This document shows positions 43,518 to 52,900 of a stretch of 64,000 nucleotides of DNA, piece by piece. This DNA is from Allofournierella massiliensis (GTDB lineage: Bacteria > Bacillota > Clostridia > Oscillospirales > Ruminococcaceae): contig NZ_SLUM01000011.1 in the NCBI RefSeq assembly GCF_004345265.1, positions 50,355-114,354 of the forward strand, given 5' to 3'. The notes under the pieces are model-generated. The model had not been told where the DNA came from. It searched no databases and saw only the letters and a program-made list of their open reading frames with translations. Both the position numbers and the translations under genes were made by a program. The number at the start of each line of letters is the position of its first letter. The first letter of the stretch is position 1.

Positions 43518-44054
43518 ATGGCACTTGTAAATCGTGAAAATCAACTGTTGGCAAATGGATTTTATTATCGTTTGAACGAAAATGGTGAAGCAATCATCTG
43601 CGGCGCGGAAGTCTGGCCGGAAGTTCTGATTATTCCGGAAGCGCTGGACGGGCATACCGTTGTAGAAATCGGGGATTACGCATTTGACACCGACAATGCG
43701 GCAGACAGCGTATGTTTCTGCAACGGACCGGTCTCCATGGCTCAAATCAGTGCAAACTTTATGGATATTATGGTTGCGGACATGGTGCGTAATCGATTAA
43801 AGAAAGTTGTCCTTCCAGAAAGCATCCGGAGAATTGGAAGCTGTTCGTTCTATCAGAACAACGGAATTACAGAAATTAACATTCCTCGCAACGTAAGGGA
43901 GATCGGTGCCTTGGCATTTGCAAATGTTTGGGGTGTAAAGCGTTTTGAAATTCCAGTGGGAGCTAACGTGTATAAAGAGTATCCTGATGATGAATGGTGG
44001 GATGACCAGGCAGCCTTTGAGGGTTGCGAAGGCGCAGAAATTGTGTTCGTGTAA
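43518..44054 (+). CDS. BspA-type leucine-rich-repeat protein, short
   Basis: 178 residues without signal peptide. One to two LRR_5 (BspA-like) repeats are seen: VVLPESIRRIGSCSFYQNN and INIPRNVREIGALAFANVWG, at residues about 100-140. The N-terminal part (VWPEVLIIPEALDGHTVVEIGDYAFD) has the same style. ATG 43518 follows TTGGAGGGAATAAAA. It is 36 bases before a larger LRR protein and probably pairs with it. Base composition is intermediate between host and island. Confidence 0.72.
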   Translation: MALVNRENQLLANGFYYRLNENGEAIICGAEVWPEVLIIPEALDGHTVVEIGDYAFDTDNAADSVCFCNGPVSMAQISANFMDIMVADMVRNRLKKVVLPESIRRIGSCSFYQNNGITEINIPRNVREIGALAFANVWGVKRFEIPVGANVYKEYPDDEWWDDQAAFEGCEGAEIVFV

Positions 44055-44090
44055 TGGACGTTCGCCGATCAAAGAAAGCGAGGGAGTACA

Positions 44091-46529
44091 ATGGCAGCCA
44101 CAAAAGAAGGTCTTTCTTATCAATACGTCAATGGAAAATTGATGTTTACAACATGTCCTAAAGAGATTGCAAAGTTGGACCTGTCCGCATCTGTTCCGGA
44201 GGGAGATGTGAATGAAATTGAAATTTGCTTTCGCTCAACTGGTGCAGCTGGACGGCGTTTTTTTGCAATCCAAGAGCTAATTTTGCCGGAAACTCTGAAA
44301 AAGTTTCCGAATTTTGATATGCCTTTTGAGTCTATCAAACAACTGGTACTTCCGAAATCCTGTAGTAAAATTCCTATTGGAGCATTTAATGGATGGAAGA
44401 AGCTGGAGAAAATTCAGCTTCCAGAAAATCTCAAAGAAATTAGCGACCGTTTATTTTATGGCTGTGTTGCTTTAAAAAACGTCGCGCTCCCTCAGAGTGT
44501 TTGCAAAATCGGGGAGTCAGCGTTTCGCAACTGTAAAACATTGAGTCACATTATCATTCCAGATGGTGTTCAGGAAATCCGTGAGAGCACGTTTTCCGGT
44601 TGCAAGGAACTTGTGGAAATCAAATTTTCAGAGAACCTAAAGCGAATCAAAAAAGATGCATTCAAGGGATGCAAAAAACTTCTGTGTGTGGATCTTCCAA
44701 CGCAAATCACTTATGACAAGAGCAGTTTTTTTCCTTCGACAAAAATCTTTATAAATGGGATAGAACAAAAACCTCCGGCAGAAGAGTTCTGCATCAAGCT
44801 GTCAAATATTACCCTGCGTGACATAGATACAAAAGAAATCCACTCCCGGTTACAGGACGGACAAATCGTGGAAGTGCATAGCATGATCCACCGTTTCACG
44901 CCCCGATTGGAAGTAATGACCTTGAAAGGAGAACATATAGGTTTTTTGGCGGCAACTGCCGTACAAAAAGAAGCAAAACTTCGAAAAATTCCGACAGGAG
45001 AAGCTTTTCGTGCAAAAATAAAATTCTCATCACTCCGGAAAATAGAGATTGCCTTTACCGAAGATGAGAAACGTTACATAACTCCTTTTCAGGAACATCT
45101 GAATCGCTTAAACTGGGTACGTGACCCTCTGGATGAAGCTGCACTGCCACTGAACGGAGCTATTTACACTGCAAATCTGGAAGTAGATGCCTATGCATTC
45201 GCCAGTGAGTACGATGCATTAACTCAGCGAGAAGAATATGCAGAAGTATTTTCCGAGAAAGAAGCAGATCTAGTTTATACAGAAAACAATAACTGGAAAA
45301 CAGCTGGAGACGAAGCGAGTTTCTTTAGTAGTCATGATGTCAGTTTTACTTTATTGGAACATCTCCCTCTGGGAACTGAATTTCAAGTGAAAATTGACAC
45401 AGTGTATGTGCAGGTAGATAATTTTTCCCGAGCTTACCGACATGCTGGGGGAGCAGAAGATTATGCATACCCGGTTCCAGCATTTGTTCTGTTTTATAAA
45501 GGAATTCGGATAGCGAATGTTCCCTTGATGGTTGATAAAGATAAAAAAGAAGATAGCTATCAGGTTTTTCGTTCGTTTTGGGAATGGAGTAAAAAACCAA
45601 CTTTACAGCCGCGCGCATGGCTTACAGATATCACCAAAGCCAAGGAGTCCTGGCGGTCCGATACCTGCCGAATCTGCATGGGGTTCTTCCCTGGGGAAAC
45701 GATACCGAATGAAAGGCTCGATTTAAAAGACGCATTGGATTACTATGGTTACTGGGAGGAGGATAAGCGATATTTGCCAGTAACACAACTGATGAGTTTT
45801 TTTGACTGGGCAGAAGAACTCAACCTGAGCGAATCGGAGCATAGCGCTGAAAGCAGCGTGTGGCTTAAAAAGGCTGATGAAACAAAGGTGCTTTCCGCTG
45901 CTCTGTACATGGATAATTTAGAGTCCCATAATCATACCCCAGAGGCAACTGAGTGGTATAGTCTGAAGCAGTTGGAAGCTGGAGCATTCATCAAAGCGCC
46001 AGAACCTCCTGAACCTCCCTATTTTATGCTTGGAACCGGTAGTTCCACATTTGTATTCATTGCAGCAGGTACTCACCTAGTAGAACGCAAGGCAGTCTGC
46101 TCGACTATGCGTAGTGGTCAACCGCTCCAGCTGGAACGAGAGCCAGAAAACGCATATGATTCCAATGCACTCGCAATCCAAACGCAAGATCATCAAATGT
46201 GTGGATATATTGCTGCAAAACAGGCAAAGTGGATTTCGCCTCTTCTGGATGCTGGGATCATTTCTCTTGGGAAAGTTGCCGTGGAAGAGGTCGGTATATG
46301 GGGAAACAGCATTCAACTTGAAATCAACGTTGAAATTCAGTGGGATGAACAAAAATATGTTCTTTTAAGAAAACGTGGAGAATCGGAGATTCCGTTCGTG
46401 ATACTGGCGAATGCTTCGGATGATACCGATCGAGTTTTCTTGCTTGAGCGATATAAAGAGTTCTCCGGTTGCTGGAAAGAATATGAGAAACTCTGTGATG
46501 ATCTGTTGGAAGGAATTGAGCAGAGATAA
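44091..46529 (+). CDS. LRR_5 repeat protein with C-terminal HIRAN domain
   Basis: 812 residues. Residues about 50-225 hold at least six BspA-type repeats, such as LVLPKSCSKIPIGAFNGWKKL, VALPQSVCKIGESAFRNC and IIIPDGVQEIRESTFSGC. Residues about 650-735 read FVFIAAGTHLVERKAVCST, then LQLEREPENAYDSNALAIQTQD and GYIAAKQAKWISPLL, the signature of a HIRAN domain. HIRAN binds 3'-ends of single-stranded DNA in HLTF and occurs in defence and repair proteins. The middle (about 240-640) is unassigned; a weak second HIRAN-like stretch may lie at about 280-330. No signal peptide, so it is cytoplasmic. It starts after GAGGGAGTACA. Confidence 0.78.
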   Translation: MAATKEGLSYQYVNGKLMFTTCPKEIAKLDLSASVPEGDVNEIEICFRSTGAAGRRFFAIQELILPETLKKFPNFDMPFESIKQLVLPKSCSKIPIGAFNGWKKLEKIQLPENLKEISDRLFYGCVALKNVALPQSVCKIGESAFRNCKTLSHIIIPDGVQEIRESTFSGCKELVEIKFSENLKRIKKDAFKGCKKLLCVDLPTQITYDKSSFFPSTKIFINGIEQKPPAEEFCIKLSNITLRDIDTKEIHSRLQDGQIVEVHSMIHRFTPRLEVMTLKGEHIGFLAATAVQKEAKLRKIPTGEAFRAKIKFSSLRKIEIAFTEDEKRYITPFQEHLNRLNWVRDPLDEAALPLNGAIYTANLEVDAYAFASEYDALTQREEYAEVFSEKEADLVYTENNNWKTAGDEASFFSSHDVSFTLLEHLPLGTEFQVKIDTVYVQVDNFSRAYRHAGGAEDYAYPVPAFVLFYKGIRIANVPLMVDKDKKEDSYQVFRSFWEWSKKPTLQPRAWLTDITKAKESWRSDTCRICMGFFPGETIPNERLDLKDALDYYGYWEEDKRYLPVTQLMSFFDWAEELNLSESEHSAESSVWLKKADETKVLSAALYMDNLESHNHTPEATEWYSLKQLEAGAFIKAPEPPEPPYFMLGTGSSTFVFIAAGTHLVERKAVCSTMRSGQPLQLEREPENAYDSNALAIQTQDHQMCGYIAAKQAKWISPLLDAGIISLGKVAVEEVGIWGNSIQLEINVEIQWDEQKYVLLRKRGESEIPFVILANASDDTDRVFLLERYKEFSGCWKEYEKLCDDLLEGIEQR

Positions 46530-46925
46530 TAGGTAGGAACAAGTGAAAACAGCTGGGCATCACATCCAAATATGATGCCCAGCTATTACCTTATTTAGGC
46601 AATTTTTTTGGAATCGAAAATAATAAGTTATATATATTTGTGTTCAACAGACGGATAAAAGCAGAGATAGCCCAACACATTGTTGAAAAGTCTAAACAAT
46701 ATTAAACTAGACAAGGTACCGATGATTTTAACTTGTGTTTTGAAGCTGTCGGTGAAAGCAAAGCAACTAAAGTCGAACTTGTTGTTTTACTAGTAAGAGT
46801 TTCGGTGTAGTGATAAGGAAGATGAGCAATAGCTTTTATTATACTAGCTATCAGAAATGATGCATATACGAACTTGAGTAGAAGATTGGATTCCGAAAAT
46901 TTGGATTGAAAAACTCAAGGATTAA
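46530..46925. other. AT-rich intergenic region
   Basis: A 12-bp stem AGCTGGGCATCA (46551-46562) with TGATGCCCAGCT (46573-46584) follows the LRR-HIRAN gene and may end its transcript, though the following T content is poor. A short coding-like fragment near 46714-46805 was inspected and not called. Nothing else was seen before the regulator promoter. Confidence 0.5.
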
Positions 46926-46954
46926 TTGAAAATAAAAAGTGCATATGGTATGCT
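46926..46954 (+). promoter_or_regulatory. Promoter of the phosphorothioation-type operon
   Basis: TTGAAA at 46926-46931 and TATGCT at 46949-46954, spacer 17, with a TGG extended -10. It is the only convincing promoter found ahead of the ten-gene run 47007-62337. Confidence 0.65.
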
Positions 46955-47006
46955 ATTCTAGTAATATTACCTTGAATGGTCATTTTTTGAGAGCGCGGTG
47001 AAGACT

Positions 47007-47225
47007 ATGACTGTAAATTATAATAAACTTTGGAAGTTGCTGATTGATAAGAATATGATTAAAAAGGATCTACGAGAAATGGCGGGTTTGTCAACAAACG
47101 TAATTGCAAAGATGGGAAAAGGGGGGGATGTGTCAACAGAAGTGTTGCGAAAGATATGTATGGCTTTGGATTGCAAAATTGAAGAAATAGTAGAAATAGT
47201 TCCAGACGAAGAGAGTAAAGACTGA
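47007..47225 (+). CDS. Small Cro/C1-type (XRE) transcriptional regulator
   Basis: 72 residues forming almost only a helix-turn-helix: YNKLWKLLIDKNMIKKDLREMAGLSTNVIAKMGKGGDVSTEVLRKICMALDCKIEEIVEI. This short YozG-like group binds DNA as a dimer and often sits at the head of defence operons. ATG 47007 is used; an in-frame GTG at 46998 is the alternative, and neither has a strong ribosome binding site. It lies 58 bases before the sspD-like gene on the same strand and may autoregulate the whole operon. Confidence 0.82.
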   Translation: MTVNYNKLWKLLIDKNMIKKDLREMAGLSTNVIAKMGKGGDVSTEVLRKICMALDCKIEEIVEIVPDEESKD

Positions 47226-47283
47226 ATTTTGAATAAATTATGATATATACTTTTATATGAAAAATGGAAAGGGGGGGACATAA

Positions 47284-48999
47284 ATGTGGTGCAGAGATTG
47301 TGCTATAGAAACCAATGAAAAAAATTGTCCTATTTGTGGGCGCACAACGGAGGAGGATACTCCTATTGAGATTATGTGGTGCTCTAACTGTAGAGTTCCG
47401 ATTATTCGAACTGTAAATGATCCGGCAAAATGTGAATGCCCATTGTGTTCGAAGCAGGCTCACTATTTATCTGCTGATCTGCGTCCGGTGTTTCCTGAAG
47501 AGCGTTTGTTACTTGAATTTCTTCTTGATAAGAATGCAAATGAGTTTATTGATAAATCAGTTTGGGCATCTAATGGCAGGTACTATATCGATGGAATGTC
47601 TGTTACATTGGCGAGCTCTGTTTTCCAAAAGGCAGATACAGATCTGCTTATTCAGAAATTAGAGAAGCATACAGCTCAAAATTCTTATGAAAGTTTTAAT
47701 AAACATATATCGCATTTTGTTGAAGCTAATAGAGAGCGGCTGCACTTTTTAAAAGATGAAGCGTTTAGTTTTGTTAGACGTGCTGCAGAAAAATTTGATG
47801 AAGAAAAAATTGTTATATCCTTCTCTGGGGGGAAAGATTCTACGGCAACAGCCGATGTAGTAGTGAAGGCGCTCAGCAATCCTAATTTAGTACATATTTT
47901 TGGAGATACAACACTAGAATTTCCCTCTACTATAGAATACGCGAACCGTTTTAGAGTAAATCATCCTCAAGCAATTTTTGAGATTGCAAAGAATGATGAA
48001 CAGGTTTTCTATGATGTGTGTGAGGATATTGGACCACCCGCCAGAATGATGCGATGGTGCTGCTCCATGTTCAAAACAGGTCCGATCACTAGAGTTATTA
48101 ATGGTTTTTATCGTAACCAACAAATTCTCACTTTCTATGGGATTAGAAAATCTGAATCTGTAAGTAGAAGTAAGTATAATCGAATTGAGGATAATGCAGC
48201 GACTGTTAAAATTCAACAACAGACAGTTGCTTCTCCTATTTTCTTCTGGAAAGATATTGACGTGTGGCTGTACATTTTCGCAGAAGAAGTTGATTTTAAT
48301 GATGCATACCGTTTAGGTTATGATCGTGTTGGATGCTGGTGCTGCCCCAATAATAACCAGAGAGCTCAGTTTCTATCAAGAATATATATGCCGGAGCAAT
48401 CCAAAAGATGGAGATCTTTTTTGATAAAATTTGCAGAAAAGATCGGAAAACCTGATCCAGAGGTATATGTTGACTCAGGAAAATGGAAAGCACGCCAAGG
48501 AGGAAATGGCCTTGCTTCTGCTGGTGATGTAAAGATTCGATTTACAAATTGTACTGCTGAAGAACATGCAAAAATTTATAGACTTGTAAGGGCTTTTGAT
48601 GAAGAACTTATAGGTATGTTCGTACCGTTTGGACGGATTGCTCCTGAACTAGGAAAAAAACTTCTTAAAGAAGTTATTGTTCTAGATAATAGATCAAATG
48701 TCCCAATATTGTCGATTCAACCTTTCAGCCAGGACGGGTATGAGTTTGCAGTTAAGGTCAAGACGATGAATGTGGCAGATCATGAGGAACTTCAAAGGAT
48801 GGTTTCTTATCAGATTCGCAAGTTTAATGCATGTCGGAAATGCTTGAAGTGTGAATCAATTTGCCGCGCTGGCGCAATCGCAATTGTTGGTGATAGATAT
48901 TATATTGATTCTAACAAATGTGTGCATTGCAAAATGTGTATGACAGCAAAATATTTAGACGGCGGATGCATGATGGATAAGTATCTGCGTACCAAATAG
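47284..48999 (+). CDS. sspD: SspD/DndC-like ATP pyrophosphatase (PAPS reductase family) with ferredoxin tail
   Basis: 571 residues. N-terminal zinc ribbons use C3, C6, C15, C18 and C33, C36, C50/C52, C55. The PP-loop SGGKDS is at residues 181-186, followed by HIFGDTTLEFPSTIEY and RWCCSMFKTGP, the PAPS-reductase-family core that adenylates DNA or sulfur carriers in phosphorothioation. The C-terminus is a ferredoxin-like module: C517-x2-C520-x2-C523-x3-C527, then a second cysteine set in NKCVHCKMCMTAK. DndC and SspD also carry an iron-sulfur cluster. The neighbours (DUF4007, P-loop ATPase, cysteine desulfurase) support an SspD role over a plain sulfate-assimilation enzyme. Start ATG after GGGGGGACATAA. 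Confidence 0.85.
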   Translation: MWCRDCAIETNEKNCPICGRTTEEDTPIEIMWCSNCRVPIIRTVNDPAKCECPLCSKQAHYLSADLRPVFPEERLLLEFLLDKNANEFIDKSVWASNGRYYIDGMSVTLASSVFQKADTDLLIQKLEKHTAQNSYESFNKHISHFVEANRERLHFLKDEAFSFVRRAAEKFDEEKIVISFSGGKDSTATADVVVKALSNPNLVHIFGDTTLEFPSTIEYANRFRVNHPQAIFEIAKNDEQVFYDVCEDIGPPARMMRWCCSMFKTGPITRVINGFYRNQQILTFYGIRKSESVSRSKYNRIEDNAATVKIQQQTVASPIFFWKDIDVWLYIFAEEVDFNDAYRLGYDRVGCWCCPNNNQRAQFLSRIYMPEQSKRWRSFLIKFAEKIGKPDPEVYVDSGKWKARQGGNGLASAGDVKIRFTNCTAEEHAKIYRLVRAFDEELIGMFVPFGRIAPELGKKLLKEVIVLDNRSNVPILSIQPFSQDGYEFAVKVKTMNVADHEELQRMVSYQIRKFNACRKCLKCESICRAGAIAIVGDRYYIDSNKCVHCKMCMTAKYLDGGCMMDKYLRTK

Positions 49000-49013
49000 C
49001 GGAGGGCTTGAAA

Positions 49014-49910
49014 ATGGCAATGAAATTTCGCGCACATGATACATTTTTCATTCGAAAAGGCTGGTTAAGCAAAGGCATGCGAAATGTCATTGCGAATCAA
49101 GATGTATTTGTAACTAAAGATAAAGATCGAAATCCGATGGATGTTTTAGGGATTGGAGCTAATATGGTTAAAGCTCTTCGTTATTGGCTGCAAGCGGTCG
49201 GACTAACAGAGGAAAGATCTAAAGGACAGCGCGTTCAAGTTCTTACGCCTTTGGGTGAATTAATTTATGAACATGATCCATACATTGAGGAATTAGGAAC
49301 ACTATGGTTACTGCAATATCAGCTTGCAAAGAATAAGAATGAGGCTACGGCATGGTACTTCTTCTTCAATGAATTTAACATGAGTGAATTCACAAGAGAG
49401 GATTTTGTTAAGGCGTTGCAAAACTATATCGTTATGTCACAGGAACAAGCTGCAATCCGTTCTCTCAATGACGATTTTTCTTGTATTATTAATACATATA
49501 TTTCAAGAGGAAAGATATCCACAGTGAGAGTATCACCGGAAAACAATATTGATTGTCCATTTGGCGAGCTTGGACTTATCGATATCCTGAGCAAAAAGAG
49601 CAATGATACGACTTATAAAAAGAGTATCCCAACAGCAGATACCATCGATCCTTGGGTTGCTTTAGCGGTTATTTATGATCAAGCAGGATTTAACACCGAA
49701 ATCAGCTTAAATACATTACTATCTAGCCCGTGCAATATCGGTAAGGTTTTTAACTTGGATTCAATAACTATGATTGAGTTACTGCACCGTGCAGAAAGAA
49801 CAGGTGTGTTAAAAATTGTACGAACGGCTGGCCTGGATTATATAAAACTTGAACCAGGCTATGACTTTTTCACTTGTATACAAAAATATTACAATGAGAT
49901 CATTCAGTAG
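49014..49910 (+). CDS. sspB: DUF4007 protein, SspB-like
   Basis: 298 residues. DUF4007 marks include the start FRAHDTFFIRKGWLSKGM, then DVLGIGANMVKALRYWLQAVGLTEE, and LTPLGELIYEHDPYIEELGTLWLLQYQLA. In the Vibrio SspABCD system the DUF4007 protein SspB is reported to act as a DNA nickase needed to install single-strand phosphorothioates. ATG 49014 has GGAGGG 7 bases upstream; the in-frame TTG at 49008 overlaps that site. It follows the sspD-like gene by 14 bases and precedes the ATPase by 9. Confidence 0.82.
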   Translation: MAMKFRAHDTFFIRKGWLSKGMRNVIANQDVFVTKDKDRNPMDVLGIGANMVKALRYWLQAVGLTEERSKGQRVQVLTPLGELIYEHDPYIEELGTLWLLQYQLAKNKNEATAWYFFFNEFNMSEFTREDFVKALQNYIVMSQEQAAIRSLNDDFSCIINTYISRGKISTVRVSPENNIDCPFGELGLIDILSKKSNDTTYKKSIPTADTIDPWVALAVIYDQAGFNTEISLNTLLSSPCNIGKVFNLDSITMIELLHRAERTGVLKIVRTAGLDYIKLEPGYDFFTCIQKYYNEIIQ

Positions 49911-49919
49911 GAGTAAGAC

Positions 49920-52900
49920 ATGAGCAAAATGATTTCTGTTGCATCAGGATTTCAGTATTCGGTTAATATCGGTTATGACCTGAACAACGAGACAAAAATA
50001 AAAAACTTTATACCAACGACATCTGCAATGAATCTGCTTGAGGATGTTTTACTTAGTACTCAGGTTTCTTCTACTGAAAGAGCACGGGTGTTAATTGGTG
50101 CATATGGAAAGGGAAAGTCACATATTATGTTGACGATTCTTTCTATTTTGATGAAAAAGGATTTTTCGTTATTTGAAAGAACGCTGTCAAAATTAGCTGG
50201 CACAAAATTACAGAAACTTATTGAGAATTACTACGATAGTGATAATAAAATTCTTCCGGTTGTAATAACTGGAAGTAATACGAGCTTAAATCAAGCGTTT
50301 TTGCTCGCGTTACAGCGCACGCTTGCTAGCAACGGCTATCTTGATATTATGCCTGAAACTAACTATAAAGCTGCGGTTTTCATGATTGACAGATGGAAAA
50401 ACGAATTTCCCGAAACCTACAATAAATTCTGCGAGCGAATTTCGAAGCCAATTAATACTTTTACTGAGGAACTATGTGCGTTTAACGTAAACGCGTATGA
50501 GGAGTTTGAAGCTATTTATCCGGATCTTACAGCTGGTAGTATATTCAATCCATTTTTGGGATTTGACGTAGTAGAACTTTATGAAAATGTGGCAAAGGGA
50601 TTGCGGAAGAAAGGCTACACCGGAATATTTGTTGTATATGACGAGTTTAGCAAGTATCTTGAAGCTAATATTGCCACTGCGTCTGTAAGTGACACAAAAA
50701 TGTTACAAGATTTTGCAGAGAAATGCAATAGAAGCGGTGCTACACAGATGCACATAATGCTGATTTCGCACAAAGAAATTGCAAACTATATTGACGTACT
50801 ACCAAAGCAAAAAGTCGATGGATGGCGCGGCGTTTCTGAGCGTTTCTTGCATATTCGATTGAGTAATAATTTCACTCAGACATATGAGATTATTGCATCC
50901 GTTATTCAAAAAAACGCATTAATGTGGAAAGAATTTACAGAAAAAAATCGTCAACGTTTTGTGGCACTTCAAGAAAGATATTGCGTCCACCCTATTTTTG
51001 GAGGAATGTCTGAGGCGGAAATTAAAAAGAATATTGAAGATTGTTATCCTCTTCATCCAGTTTCAATGTTTATCTTACCACGTTTATCAGAGCGTGTAGC
51101 ACAAAACGAACGAACGCTGTTTACTTTTTTGTCGGCTAATGGAGTCTCAACACTTCCGGCGTATCTTGAATCTTATGATGACCTGGAGTTTTTATTAATT
51201 ACCCCGGATCAAATCTATGATTATTTTGAGCCGCTGTTAAAGAAAGAAATTTATTCTGGTTCTCTTCATGAAATTTATGTTTTGACAGAAGTTATTCTTA
51301 GTCAGTTAGAGAACAGAAGTCTTGAAAGTAAGATTGTTAAGACTATATCACTAATTTATGTTCTTGAACAATTCGAAAAGCTTCGCCCAACAAAAGAAGA
51401 GTTGTATGGAGTGTTTTCTGTTTCATATTCTCATGAACAGATTGAATCTGCAATTGAATCATTAATTAAAAATGATTATGTGGTTTACCTGAAGAGGAGC
51501 AATAATTATCTTCAACTCAAACAATCCTCGGGCATTGATATTCAGCAAAAGATATCCAATTTTGTGGAAGCGAAACGGCGCACAATCTCTATTGAAGATG
51601 CACTGAATGATGTGAATTTGGAAAGTTATCTGTATCCCTCCAGATATAATGATGCTCATGAGATGGTTCGATATTTTGACTTCACTTTTATTACAGAAGA
51701 TGCGATTTTCAAACCGCAACGATTAAAGGAAATTATAGACAAGACTACAGCTGATGGCGTGGTCTTTGGAGTGTTACGCCATAATATGGAATCTTTTTCA
51801 AGCGTAAAAAAAGTCCTTATGGAGATATCTGCCAATATGGAACGGGCAGTGTTTGTTCTGCCCAAAACATACAAGGATATTGAGCCTGCTGTTCGAGAGT
51901 TTAATGCGGTCACTGAACTAAGGGAAGAAGCAATCGATGATAAGGTGCTTTTTAATGAATATGAAGTTATCTATGAAGATTTGAGAGATTTGATAGGGGA
52001 CTTTATTTCGTCCTATACACATCCGGAACTATATGAGGCTTGCTATATTTGTTGTGGATCTGAACAGATAATAAATAGAAAAGCAGCATTGACGGGATTG
52101 CTTTCTGCTATTTGTGATAAATGTTATGCGAGAACTCCTGTTGTTAACAATGAGGCTCTAAATAGAAATGAAGCGACCTCGATGGCTCGAAATAGTAGGA
52201 ATAAGATTGTGGCTGCGCTTCTTCGGACTGAACTTGAACCAAATCTTGGATTAATAGGAACGGGTCAGGATGTTTCTATTATGCGAAGCACATTAGTTCG
52301 TACAGGGGTGCTTGAAAATGTAAGCAGTAATATTACTGTGAACTTAAACCCTCAAGGTAATCCGAATATGGCGTATATGTTGGACGAGATAAAGAATTTT
52401 ATCTCGAGTACAAGAATAAATGGTAGTCAGCCTTTCAATTTGCTATATGAACGCCTATGTACTGCTCAAAGTGGTATTGGGCTCAGAAGAGAATTGGTAC
52501 CGATTTATCTCGCAGCTGTATTGCATGAATTTAAGCAACAGGTTGTCATTGAAAATCGGTTTGGACAGGTTCCTATCAATGCGGATGTATTACTTCAAAT
52601 AAATGTGCATCCAGAAAACTTTAATATCAAGTATTTAAACTGGACATCAGAAAAAGGTGACTATATCCTGAGATTAGAAAGCATCTTTTTGGATAAAATT
52701 GTCACTAGTGAGAAAAGTAGCAACCTTTATGACTATATTATTTCTGCGATGAAACGATGGTATGTTTCTTTACCAAAATATGTTAAGGAAATGAAGAGCG
52801 CTCCAAATGGAAAAGAAATTGACCGAGGATATGTAGGGTTCATTCAACTTTTACGGCAGAATCCATCAGGCTATGAGTTTTTATTTGAGCAGATACCACA

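Noticed and set aside
46714..46805. Short coding-like fragment before the regulator
   Set aside because: About 30 codons, no start with a ribosome binding site and no recognisable family; could be a gene remnant but unsupported.
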